Assembly (NCBI GenBank): GCA_024195265.1
Contig: JAJLRJ010000013.1
Span: 17,864,021-17,928,020 of the forward strand
From: Dendrophyllia cribrosa
Taxonomy: Eukaryota > Cnidaria > Anthozoa > Scleractinia > Dendrophylliidae
Direction: 5' to 3'
DNA length: 64,000 bases
Positions 25,427 through 34,570 of the stretch are shown here, in pieces. Position 1 is the stretch's first letter; every line of letters begins with the position of its first letter. The position numbers and the translations under genes are program-made. The notes below the pieces were generated by a model. That model had not been told where the DNA came from, ran no database searches, and was given only the letters and a program-made list of their open reading frames with translations.

Positions 25427-26186
25427 GTAGGAGTTTTAAACGTTATGCACTGCATGATCTCTGAGAACGAAGAGAAAGTATGAATATATTTCGCCAAGTA
25501 TGATCGGCCGAAATACACACTGCTGATCACAAGGTACCTTAATCGTTCCATGTACAACCGAAAAAATATGAAGAATCCCTGAACAGGACAGTAATTAATT
25601 AACTAGTGGCCATATAGAGGGCATGTGCAAAGAAGTGAAAAAGTAACGAATTCCGGCTTAACGGCTGTTTAATATTAAAGCCTTTACGTGCATAGACAGC
25701 CATTGGATGACGCGAGGTTAATTCGTATTACAAGTAAGCTATACTGTCATATTAAACAAACTGTAATATCGTTTTCCGTTCACCTCTAGTCCAACGACAA
25801 TTAACAAAAGTGGAAACTTTAAAACTTATAAAACATAAAAGCCTATTCAGTACAGAAACTGCCGGCTTTCGTCCCGGAAAGCAGGTGGCATTGACATTTT
25901 TTGGTTGAGTGAGAAAACATGCGGTTATGTGTATCTTGTCAGTTCATTGCATTATACATAGCTGAACTGGACATGCTTTTCAAAATAATTGCAGAACTAA
26001 AATGTTCACTGCGTCCAGCTGGAAACGCGGAGAACGCACGAGTTTCTCTTAGACTTCTTTCCCTCTTTCTTTCTTTCTTTCTTTCGGTGTGATGATTGCT
26101 TCTGAAGATGTTTAAACTCAATTTTTCGATACAATCTGACAAATGATATTAAATGTAAGGAGAAATTTTAAACTCGGAAAAAATCC
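25427..26186. other. REJ intron 2, first part
   Basis: No gene seen. A (TTTC)n tract lies at about 26062-26084. The segment ctttcggtgtgatgattgct...cgatacaatct (about 26080-26140) is repeated at about 27430-27487. Confidence 0.5.
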
Positions 26187-27282
26187 GAGTCCCAGATGGG
26201 ATTTGAACCCACGACCCTCCGTGATCTAGTCGGATGCTCTAACCACTGAGCTACTGGAGACTCTATGGTGAGCAAGGGTCAATTTGTGGGTCTTGACTGG
26301 AACCGCATCGCGCGGCTACACAGCCAAGTATAGACTAGCACATGTGAAACTCACTAACAGCATCGCGCTGTCACATTAAAGCATATCAAGATGCAGCCAA
26401 CCAACCTCCAAAGTGAGTATGTAGATGAAACAACAATAACAACAATGATATTAAATGTAAGGAGAAATTTTAAACTCGGAAAAAATCCGAGTCCCAGATG
26501 GGATTTGAACCCACGACCCTCCGTGATCTAGTCGGATGCTCTAACCACTGAGCTACTGGAGACTCTATGGTGAGCAAGGGTCAATTTGTGGGTCTTGACT
26601 GGAACCGCATCGCGCGGCTACACAGCCAAGTATAGACTAGCACATGTGAAACTCACTAACAACATCGCGCTGTCACATTAAAGCATATCAAGATGCAGCC
26701 AACCAACCTCCAAAGTGAGTATGTAGATGAAACAACAATAACAACAATGATATTAAATGTAAGGAGAAATTTTAAACTCGGAAAAAATCCAAGTCCCAGA
26801 TGGGATTTGAACCCACGTTTCACATGTGCTAGTCTATACTTGGCTGTGTAGCCGCGCGATGCGGTTCCAGTCAAGACCCACAAATTGACCCTTGCTCACC
26901 ATAGAGTCTCCAGTAGCTCAGTGGTTAGAGCATCCGACTAGATCACGGAGGGTCGTGGGTTCAAATCCCATCTGGGACTCGGATTTTTTCCGAGTTTAAA
27001 ATTTCTCCTTACATTTAATATCATTGTTGTTATTGTTGTTTCATCTACATACTCACTTTGGAGGTTGGTTGGCTGCATCTTGATATGCTTTAATGTGACA
27101 GCGCGATGCTGTTAGTGAGTTTCACATGTGCTAGTCTATACTTGGCTGTGTAGCCGCGCGATGCGGTTCCAGTCAAGACCCACAAATTGACCCTTGCTCA
27201 CCATAGAGTCTCCAGTAGCTCAGTGGTTAGAGCATCCGACTAGATCACGGAGGGTCGTGGGTTCAAGTCCCATCTGGGACTC
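26187..27282. repeat. Cluster of five tRNA-like repeats in inverted arrangement
   Basis: A 77-bp tRNA-like sequence (box A TAGCTCAGTGG, box B GGTTCAAATCC) occurs at 26187-26263 (-), 26489-26565 (-), 26790-26816 (-, truncated), 26904-26980 (+) and 27206-27282 (+). About 225 bp of shared flank (caaattgacccttgctcacc, aacaataacaacaatg) travels with each unit, and the two orientations meet at about 26817. The anticodon stem has an A-A mismatch and base 37 is T, so working tRNA genes are unlikely. Best read as a tRNA-derived repeat amplified as roughly 300-bp tandem units and then inverted. Confidence 0.65.
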
Positions 27283-27345
27283 GGATTTTTTCCGAGTTTA
27301 AATTTCTCCTTACATTTAATATCATTGTTGTTATTGTTGTTTAAT

Positions 27346-27562
27346 CTGACAAATACATGTCAAAAGTGATAAAATGAAAGCATTCATTTCAATAGCATAG
27401 ACACTGCGTTCATTTTAATACGCACTTTCTTTCGGTGTGATGATTGCTTCTGAAGATGTTTAAACTCGATTTTTCGATACAATCTACAAATCATGTCAAA
27501 AGTGATAAAATGAAAGCCTTCATTTCAATAGCATAGACACTGCGTTTATTTTAATACGCATA
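27346..27562. repeat. Direct duplication, about 79-bp unit
   Basis: The unit catgtcaaaagtgataaaat...agacactgcgtt...attttaatacgca occurs at about 27346-27424 and 27483-27562, separated by the segment also present at about 26080-26140. Confidence 0.6.
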
Positions 27563-27632
27563 GAAATTGCTACGATGCTTTACTTTTACGTTCTTAACGT
27601 TTGTTAATTGCGTTTTTTCTTCCTTTCATAAG

Positions 27633-27809
27633 GTAATGCCAGCCAATAACATTAGTTCCGAAAGAGTAGCCACGTTGATTTTAGCCAATGACAGCCTTCT
27701 GAAAAAAGCAGTCAGTGGCCATGACCTGAGCAAAGCAGTGGAAATAGCGAGTACTGCGCTACAAGCATTTTCACATGATGCTAACATCGATCGAAAAACG
27801 AAAACAGAG
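27633..27809 (+). CDS. REJ/polycystin-1-like protein, short exon
   Basis: A 59-codon phase-0 exon runs from acceptor cataag to donor acagag/gtaaac. It encodes MPANNISSERVATLILAN, KKAVSGHDLSKAVEIAST and ALQAFSHDA, the helical region that follows REJ modules before the GPS/GAIN part of polycystin-1-like proteins. No further exon was found before the viral element begins at 28711, so that element probably sits in a downstream intron or 3' flank of this gene. Confidence 0.6.
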
Positions 27810-28704
27810 GTAAACACGTTTGTATTGTCTTGTTTGGGGTGGGGGGTCCCATATAAATGTGATGGCTATTTGTTCCTAATTGTACAAATTCTCTGTTAGG
27901 ATTTTAATAATAGATTATAACATCATAATGATTATAACCAAATTGATCATTCTATATTTGGCGCGCCCTTGTGGGAAACTTGTTAAACAGTACATTTAAG
28001 TATTTACATATTCCACTACATATCGCGTTTAAATTGTATTCATGTCACAACTTGTTTAGAGGGTCCTGAAGGGGTAAAATGGGAACTGGGATTGGCCTGT
28101 TTTTGCCCTGGGAAATGGGATTTGAGTCATTGGGACTGGGATTTGTTCACTGGGAATGGGAAACAAAATCGTCGAAACGGGAATGGGACAGTTGTCTTTA
28201 AGCATGCTTAACTGGTCTTAACTAGTCTAACTAATTCCCTTAGTTTGGCAAACATCAGAAAACTGTTAAAAGTGCCTATTTTACGCCAATTCTGCGATAG
28301 GAATATCAGAATATTTTATTTTTCCCTTGTCTTGTGGTCAACGATGTACAATCAAGCTAAAAACGCTGAGCATGCGTATTTACATGTTAAAATTAACAAC
28401 ATGTCGGGAGCCGAAGTGTGCAAAACTCGCACCGTTGTTGTGGAAATCAAGTATACTCGACTCAAAATGTTGTCATTCACACCGAGAACAGTAAGCTAGA
28501 ATTACTATTGGATTGTTCAGCAACCCAGATGAAGAGTGATATTCGTAGAATGTGCGGCATAGAGGAATCGAGTAGACGCAGAGGATTTGCAGATTTTGCA
28601 GTGAATAGATAGTAAATGGCAGGCCTACACTGACTCCCTTTGTGAGGTTACGTTTGCGTCGCATTGGAGCCTTCAGATTTTTGCTCGCCCGAGTGTGTCT
28701 ATGA
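27810..28704. other. Host sequence between REJ exon and viral insertion; no gene recognised
   Basis: Contains gggaatgggaa-type low-complexity repeats at about 28070-28190. No exon with REJ, GPS or PLAT features could be identified. Confidence 0.45.
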
Positions 28705-28710
28705 GGGATT
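28705..28710. repeat. Target-site duplication of outer element E1 (left)
   Basis: GGGATT directly before the left terminus. The identical hexamer follows the right terminus at 63264-63269. Six bases is the usual Polinton duplication length. Confidence 0.9.
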
Positions 28711-28783
28711 AGTAGTATAGGGGTTGGGGGTACCAGCGCATTTTTGCAAAATGCGCTGTTACCAAACCCAACCCCGATACTAC
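28711..28783. other. E1 left terminal hairpin
   Basis: The arms agtagtataggggttggg...gcgcatttt and aaaatgcgctg...cccaaccccgatactac pair with only a few mismatches around a tgca loop, so the extreme end can fold into a hairpin. The right end (63191-63263) can do the same. Confidence 0.75.
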
Positions 28784-29195
28784 AGCCATATAATGGCATC
28801 CATATAATGGTTTATATCGGATTTGCGCTCGTATTTTGGTGTCTATGAAATGGCGCTCGTATTTCGGGAATATATATTGGTTTTCATATATTGGTGTCTA
28901 TTAAATGGCGCTCGTATTTCTGGAATATAGATAATGGTTTCTAACTTCTGGGATATATTTTTGGATTTAATTAATAATCGCATAATGGCCATATGCATAA
29001 CTGCTGATTCCATCTTCTTGCAGATATCTTTTGTCATCAAAACAACTGAGTGATACTTTATTGATTTCATAACTTCCTAGTTGATGTTTTTGGCTTCTGA
29101 TTGTTTTCATTCTGTGGTGCATCTGTTTTTTCTCAAATAGCGTATTTTTATAGTTTTCATGTTTGATATCATTTTTGATTATATTCTTTTTGATT
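28711..29195. repeat. E1 left terminal inverted repeat, 485 bp
   Basis: Matches 62779-63263 in reverse complement with about three or four differences. The outer 73 nt fold back on themselves. The inner part is an antisense copy of the last 229 bp of PolB, so a decoy minus-strand frame at 28843-29070 mirrors the polymerase tail. Confidence 0.92.
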
Positions 29196-29200
29196 TCCCT

Positions 29201-29871
29201 TTACAAGATCTCTCAACTTTGCCAGGTCTGTTCTAAACGCAATAAAACGCTGTTTATCCATCAGTGATATCAAAAGTGTGCGAAATATTATGCCTTCCAC
29301 TCTTGTTTATATTGGTTGAGTTTCCCACGCGTGGGAATATTTATTGTCTCATCACCTTTTATGACAACCATCAAAGAGTTAGCATTTGGATTAAAAATAA
29401 CATCTACGCAATGGAACAAAGATAGTTTCCCACGCGTGGGAATATTTATTGTGAGGAAATGAGTCATCAGATTGTAAACAGGATGGAGTTATCGGTGTGT
29501 GACATTCTCGGAAAAAACAGGGGAAGCCCCCTATGAAATGAGTCATCACTATAGCTATTGTTTCAGATCACGAGAGAAAATATTTTCAACATATTATGGG
29601 GTTTGATTTAACTTTACAAGATCTCTCAACTTTGCCCGGTCTGTTCAAAACTCAATAAAACGCTGTTTATCCATCAGTGATATCAAAGGTGTGCGAAATA
29701 TTATGCCTTCCACTCTTGTTTATATTGGTTCAGTTTCCCACGCGTGGGAATATTTATTGTTTCATCACCTTTTATGACAGCTTCCATGATTAGCATTTGG
29801 ATTAAAAATAACATCTACGCAATGGAACAAAGATAGTTTCCCACGCGTGGGAATATTTATTGTGAGGAAAT
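29201..29871. repeat. E1 duplicated regulatory-looking block with four CCCACGCGTGGG palindromes
   Basis: A roughly 262-bp sequence occurs at 29201-29463 and 29611-29871. Each copy holds two perfect 16-bp palindromes TTCCCACGCGTGGGAA (29322-29337, 29427-29442, 29735-29750, 29838-29853), each followed by tatttattgt. The block lies between the terminal repeat and the first gene and is otherwise non-coding. A replication origin, packaging signal or transcription-factor array is possible; nothing in the sequence decides. Confidence 0.8.
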
Positions 29872-29984
29872 GACATCGTTCGGTAGCAATAAATTCGCGT
29901 TAGCCGATTTTTACATGTTCGCTATTTTTGTTTTCTCGCTTATAGCTATTGTTTTAAAAATATTATCTCATATAATAGTATAGA

Positions 29985-30560
29985 ATGAATTGTGATAAGA
30001 TAATTCACGATGAATTGAAAGCAATGGGTAATTTTATTTGTGATTTTTGTGACGTAAAATTAGTAGAAGTTGATAGTAGTGTGAGAGTGGTCGAGTCATG
30101 TTGTAGTGAACAAGATATAAATAATATAGATGGCATGAGTGTTTGTATAAAATGTGGCTGCGTTTACGGATATAATTATGTTCATGAAAAATATATTGAC
30201 TATTTTGAAAATCGATTTAAAATACGGCGAAAATCGGTATATCATCGGAAATATCATATCCAAAACACAATAAATGACATCTGTAGCCAACACAAATTAC
30301 AGATATCAAACAATAATATAACTAAAATCATGAAAATTTTTGAGGAGATAGATAAAATTTTGCCACAGATAAATGGAAACCGAAAACGTATGATAAATAT
30401 TGATTACATTTTAAAACAATTATTTAAGATGTTAAAATTACCAATTGAAAATGATATACCTTTATCTAAATCGAAAAGAACATTAACTTGCTATAAACAA
30501 TATTGGGATAATATCCTATTGTTAATAGGTGATCAAATACAAACAATTATTAATAAATGA
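29985..30560 (+). CDS. VLTF3-like late transcription factor (E1)
   Basis: 191 residues. Cysteine pairs at residues 19/22, 39/40 and 54/57 (CIKCGC) form a likely zinc ribbon, followed at residues 85-92 by VYHRKYHI. This arrangement resembles the Y.R..H motif of viral late transcription factor 3-like proteins of nucleocytoplasmic DNA viruses. Those proteins activate late viral promoters. The C-terminal half is helical and Lys/Asn-rich. It is the first gene inside the left end, transcribed inward, with ttaaaaatattatctcatat before the start. E2 has no counterpart. The assignment rests on motif pattern; a generic zinc-ribbon regulator is the alternative. Confidence 0.55.
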   Translation: MNCDKIIHDELKAMGNFICDFCDVKLVEVDSSVRVVESCCSEQDINNIDGMSVCIKCGCVYGYNYVHEKYIDYFENRFKIRRKSVYHRKYHIQNTINDICSQHKLQISNNNITKIMKIFEEIDKILPQINGNRKRMINIDYILKQLFKMLKLPIENDIPLSKSKRTLTCYKQYWDNILLLIGDQIQTIINK

Positions 30561-30643
30561 TCCAATATCGTCATGCAAAGGGGGTTTTCCCTATGAATGA
30601 GTTATTGAATGAAAAGTTTGTTAGTAAAATTTACTCTAAAAGT

Positions 30644-31132
30644 TTACTCGGAAGTGAATTTTTTATCATATTGTTTCTCAAATTTTTCATCAAGAGTACA
30701 AAGATCAATTATCGTTTCGTCTAGCAACCTCATATTATTGATAAAATTGATATGGTTAAATTGCATTCCTCTTAAAAAAGACCGTAAATCAACGAGTACC
30801 TTCTCATATGTTGTGTATGCAAATTTAGACATTTCTATTTTTCTTTTATAGTTTTTAATTTCGCTGTATGTCTTAATCAATAAACCACTACCACTAATTA
30901 CTCCTAAAATAATAGGGTTCAATGTTATTGAACCAGCTATTGTACCAATGGATATTAAAGAAACTGATGATAAATTAATAGCTAAATTCAATCTCTTGAA
31001 ATATTTGAAAGCCTTCTTATAGCACCAAAAACGCTTGTGATAAAATCGATATAATGCTTTGATTTCAGATAGTTTTTCTTTGCTGATGCTTTTATCAATA
31101 TGATTAAAATTGAAGATGTCTGTTTCAGTCAT
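30644..31132 (-). CDS. Conserved two-helix membrane protein (E1)
   Basis: 162 residues with an obvious homologue in E2 (57260-57751). A charged N-terminal part (SEIKALYRFYHKRFWCYKKAF) precedes a hydrophobic Gly-rich hairpin at about residues 52-86 (SIGTIAGSITLNPIILGVIS), probably two membrane helices. A conserved cytosolic helix follows (IEMSKFAYTTYEKVLVDLRS). The layout, with a Trp-containing first helix, two membrane segments and a helical tail, recalls SLATT-type 2TM proteins, but the resemblance is only architectural. It is the 3'-most gene of the leftward block and starts behind a TATATAATATAA box. Virion membrane protein or membrane-active factor are both possible. Not recognised with certainty. 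Confidence 0.7.
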   Translation of the reverse strand: MTETDIFNFNHIDKSISKEKLSEIKALYRFYHKRFWCYKKAFKYFKRLNLAINLSSVSLISIGTIAGSITLNPIILGVISGSGLLIKTYSEIKNYKRKIEMSKFAYTTYEKVLVDLRSFLRGMQFNHINFINNMRLLDETIIDLCTLDEKFEKQYDKKFTSE

Positions 31133-31159
31133 TTATATTATATATTTGGATAATAATAA

Positions 31160-31561
31160 TTAAATTTTAGGATTTGAAATGAGGCAATATAATAATCCAG
31201 AGATTTGACCCATTATTGGAGATCTTTTTAATTTCTTCGGTATTGAAAGGAAGCAATATGTGTATCCAGGCCCCATTTCATAGTCATTATAAAATCTTCC
31301 AAATGCATCATGAAAAATAGCATGTTTAATTAAAAATTGGTATTTGGTATTTAGAGTACAAGAACCTGGTCCTATTAATCCAATGTCAGAGTGTTTTTCT
31401 AATATATGGTTAAATGATATTGGCTTATTCAAATAGTTAATGTACAAAAATTGATATATTAAAGCCGATTTTAATATTTCATCTTTAGTATTAGGATGTA
31501 GGTTTTTTTGGGTTGTGAAAAATTTATTACAAAAATTAATTGCTTGCTCCAAATTAGGCAT
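31160..31561 (-). CDS. Unknown 133-aa protein (E1)
   Basis: Not recognised. The most distinctive stretch is YQFLIKHAIFHDAFGRFYND followed by YEMGPGYTY. Predicted soluble, no signal peptide or membrane helix, helical N-terminus with several Asn/Lys. It lies between the 2TM protein and the fibre on the same strand and has no homologue in E2, so it is accessory to this element. Confidence 0.6.
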   Translation of the reverse strand: MPNLEQAINFCNKFFTTQKNLHPNTKDEILKSALIYQFLYINYLNKPISFNHILEKHSDIGLIGPGSCTLNTKYQFLIKHAIFHDAFGRFYNDYEMGPGYTYCFLSIPKKLKRSPIMGQISGLLYCLISNPKI

Positions 31562-31584
31562 GTATATTTATTGATTATATTATT

Positions 31585-33774
31585 TTAATCTCTTTCTTCA
31601 CATATTATAGTTGTTATGAATTGATATGCAGCATCAACACCTGTGCCTAAAAATGCATTAATGTTTAAAATGTTGCCTTCATCGATATTTGCATTTATAT
31701 TATTTATAATTTGATTCTTTCCTCCCGTCCCCATATTTGATGGATGGACGGTATTGTTATTTATAACTCGAATTCTAACTATTTTGAAAATACCTTGTTG
31801 TAAATTTGGATCATTTTGATCTAATATATAGATCAAACATTTTTTCAGTGTGAGATTTGCAGGACATATGATGTTTCGCTGTCCTTCAAAATATATATGC
31901 CACTTCGCCAATGACTTGTCTAATTTTCCATAAAAAAATATTTTTCTTTTGCTATTTAATATTTTATATCCATTTAAATCAATATCGGTCTCCATCACCA
32001 TTTTGTTATTTTCATAAACAAAGGGAGAATCATAAACAGAACTTTCAACATCTGATTGAGAACCTTTAACGCCATAAATAATCAGCTTTGCTGGGCCTTG
32101 AACGACATCGTCAGCTGTCCCTCGCCATTTCAGATCCAGATAAATGAATTCAGGTGGAGAAATCTGCCATTTATGCATGTGAATAATTGACCTTGAATAC
32201 TTCACAAATTTTTTTGTTGATTGTTGATTGATATTCAGGCTGGTCGAAACCACGTCAACGCTCACACCCGTCATGGAAGCGGGAAAGAATTCAATACAAA
32301 TCGTATATTCTCCTTCTGGAAGTTTTAACATGTTGAAACCAAGTCTCCCAGAGTATTCATTGAAAACATCTTTTGTTATTTTCAAATCATACGCCTTCTT
32401 ATTGAAATGATGTGGAGAACTTGAAAAATCAGTTATTCCAGTCACTGTTATATTATGTTCAGAGCTGGATTCATCTACATCCTCCATCAAATACCGGAAT
32501 TCATCCTTCAAGTGGGAGGTTGACGATATATGCGATTCATTGACATATTTTTTGAGTTCAGCTTCTGTTTTTATTAGTTCCACTGCCAGAGCTACTGTCT
32601 TCTCATTTAGCTGTGTATCAACATATTGTTTTGATGTTGCTTCATTGGATGTTTTTGGATCGGGAAGACCAATGATTTTCTCCGATCCCATATCAAGTGT
32701 ACCAGTCATTGTTCCACCTGATAAAGAAAGCCTTTTGTCTGCTTCATCATCTACATATCCTTTATTCACAGCATGATCAACTGCTGTTGGATCTTTTATA
32801 TTGAAAATTGTATTATTATTCATATCCAAACTAGTCTCCATTGACAACATCTCTTTACGACTGACAAAAATGTTTTTAACATCATTATATGAAACAAGAT
32901 TGTTGTAACTTGCAGCTAAATCCAAGTATGTCTGTGGTTTTGACTTGACAACATTATGAAGTTCTTTCAGATCAATATCTTTCAAGACCTCGTGTGTGTG
33001 TGAAGGATTGGAATTAGGATGCCATTTTTTTAATGCAGCTATGTTCACAACAGAGAGATCGTTGGATTCATCGGTTATTACATTTACGATTTTTTTATTT
33101 TTTGCATCATAATTTTCACCTTCTAAATTTAAAAAATGTGTTTTTCCATGATAAAAAGGAAAAGCATCATTATCACCTGCTGCTTGAACATTTAATAAAG
33201 CATGATAATTAGCATCTAAATGATCAGTTAATACTATTCTTTCATTTTTCATATACGCGTCTGTAATATTAGCTTTGTTATTGACCTGATTTTTGAGAGT
33301 TATCATGTTGACCGCGGACAAGTCATCATTTGTATTAGTGTCCATGTTTGTGATTAATTTTCTATCCATATCAATCTCACCGGGTAAAATTAGTTTATGT
33401 CCCCGCATATCAAGATCCCCCACCATATGAGTTATTCCATCTAATTTTAAATAATGCGTGTCTCCATACTCTTTATTAACAGCATCTTTTTCTGAAATTG
33501 GTGTTTTTAAATTTCTTATATTATTGTTTTTCATATCAAGATTTGCTGTAACTAATGGTAAATGCTTACTAACAAATGTATTTCTAATAAATTTGAAATC
33601 AACTACATCATTCAAACCAGTAACTGTTCCTATATTTACTATTTTTTTATTTTGCATATCATAATTACCATCATCTGTCAATTTGAAGCCAACGCCTGGC
33701 GGGCCTGGTGGCCCTTGTGATGTTGTTGTTGTTGTTGTTGTTGTTGATGGTAGTAATCCGTTTGAATAACTCAT
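31585..33774 (-). CDS. Trimeric fibre-like protein with collagen stalk (E1)
   Basis: 729 residues from the ATG at 33774. An upstream in-frame ATG at 33882 would overlap the ATPase gene, and a TATATAATATGAG box sits just before 33774. After a Thr run and GPPGPPGVGF (collagen-type triplets) come repeated phage-tail-fibre motifs (MVGDLDMRGHKLI, TMTGTLDMGSEKI, DAVNKEY, ATSKQYVD) that build trimeric beta-helical shafts. A globular C-terminal region of about 300 residues is shared with the E2 fibre. A receptor-binding spike is the likely role by architecture. The E2 homologue is 148 residues shorter because shaft repeats are missing. Confidence 0.75.
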   Translation of the reverse strand: MSYSNGLLPSTTTTTTTTSQGPPGPPGVGFKLTDDGNYDMQNKKIVNIGTVTGLNDVVDFKFIRNTFVSKHLPLVTANLDMKNNNIRNLKTPISEKDAVNKEYGDTHYLKLDGITHMVGDLDMRGHKLILPGEIDMDRKLITNMDTNTNDDLSAVNMITLKNQVNNKANITDAYMKNERIVLTDHLDANYHALLNVQAAGDNDAFPFYHGKTHFLNLEGENYDAKNKKIVNVITDESNDLSVVNIAALKKWHPNSNPSHTHEVLKDIDLKELHNVVKSKPQTYLDLAASYNNLVSYNDVKNIFVSRKEMLSMETSLDMNNNTIFNIKDPTAVDHAVNKGYVDDEADKRLSLSGGTMTGTLDMGSEKIIGLPDPKTSNEATSKQYVDTQLNEKTVALAVELIKTEAELKKYVNESHISSTSHLKDEFRYLMEDVDESSSEHNITVTGITDFSSSPHHFNKKAYDLKITKDVFNEYSGRLGFNMLKLPEGEYTICIEFFPASMTGVSVDVVSTSLNINQQSTKKFVKYSRSIIHMHKWQISPPEFIYLDLKWRGTADDVVQGPAKLIIYGVKGSQSDVESSVYDSPFVYENNKMVMETDIDLNGYKILNSKRKIFFYGKLDKSLAKWHIYFEGQRNIICPANLTLKKCLIYILDQNDPNLQQGIFKIVRIRVINNNTVHPSNMGTGGKNQIINNINANIDEGNILNINAFLGTGVDAAYQFITTIICEERD

Positions 33775-33793
33775 TATATATAATATGAGTATA

Positions 33794-34435
33794 TTATATT
33801 TTTTCATTAAAATTCTTGGTTGTGAATTTCCTTGGTTTATCAATATATATGAAGCAATATGAATCATTAGTGGCTTTTTCATAGTCAGATTTTATTATAC
33901 CAAGCTCTCTACTAATCCTGTTTTGTTCGTTTGGAGAAGGAAATTCAAAAATGCAGTAATGTGTAGAGTTAAGACGGATACATTTGTCAGTGTCATAAAA
34001 CGATTGACTAAGATATATGCAACTGCAATTTTTGTTTCTTGAGTTAGTGTAGTAGTTTCTTATTTCTGCATCATTTTTACTACCAGTATTAAGATAGTCA
34101 TCAAAAATAACCAACTTTTGGTTATCACAATTTAATTCGGACAAAGGCAATATTTGATCATTACTTGCTTCAATAATTGGGTAACCCACCTCTTCACTGA
34201 TTGGTTTCAATGTTTCCAGTAAATGTTGATATTTTGATTGTTCCAAGTTTTTAGCATATAGATAAATTTTATCGAAATAGAGTAGCCTATAGATCATGTC
34301 TAGCAGAACGTTTGTTTTTCCTGACCCAGATGGGCCGCAAATTAGCATCCGGAAGCATCGGTCAGGCATGAAAGGATATAACTGTTTATAATTTGAGGTT
34401 ACATCATCATCGGCATCGTAATTTGGTATTATCAT
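33794..34435 (-). CDS. FtsK/HerA (A32)-type genome-packaging ATPase (E1)
   Basis: 213 residues. Walker A GPSGSGKT at residues 34-41 and Walker B KLVIFDD at about residue 110, followed by YLSQSFYD, a sensor-like segment. This is the ATPase that drives DNA into capsids in Polintons, adintoviruses and NCLDVs. It ends 19 bp before the fibre start and is transcribed away from the core-like gene across a 135-bp divergent promoter with a palindromic array. The copy appears intact, unlike E2, whose last residues are replaced. Confidence 0.9.
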   Translation of the reverse strand: MIIPNYDADDDVTSNYKQLYPFMPDRCFRMLICGPSGSGKTNVLLDMIYRLLYFDKIYLYAKNLEQSKYQHLLETLKPISEEVGYPIIEASNDQILPLSELNCDNQKLVIFDDYLNTGSKNDAEIRNYYTNSRNKNCSCIYLSQSFYDTDKCIRLNSTHYCIFEFPSPNEQNRISRELGIIKSDYEKATNDSYCFIYIDKPRKFTTKNFNEKI

Positions 34436-34465
34436 TTATATTATATGGGTATATTATTTCAATAT

Positions 34466-34512
34466 AACATGGTGTATAACACGGTGTACAACACAGTGTA
34501 CAACACGGTGTA
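34466..34512. promoter_or_regulatory. E1 array of ACACxGTGT palindromes in the divergent promoter
   Basis: Four consecutive 12-13-bp units (aacatggtgt, aacacggtgt, aacacagtgt, aacacggtgt), each a near-palindrome, lie between the divergent ATPase and core-like genes. E2 carries a different palindromic array in the same position. Confidence 0.7.
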
Positions 34513-34570
34513 AAATGCTCTTTTTTATATATGATTTCCAAATTTTATGTAACCTAATAATATAATAAAA

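Noticed and set aside
26187..27282. Five functional tRNA genes
   Set aside because: The anticodon stem has an A-A mismatch, base 37 is T, the would-be anticodon AGA (Ser) lacks the long variable arm, and the copies share long flanks as a repeat would.
28843..29070. Separate minus-strand gene in the E1 left repeat
   Set aside because: It is the inverted-repeat copy of the PolB 3' end and flank (62904-63131).
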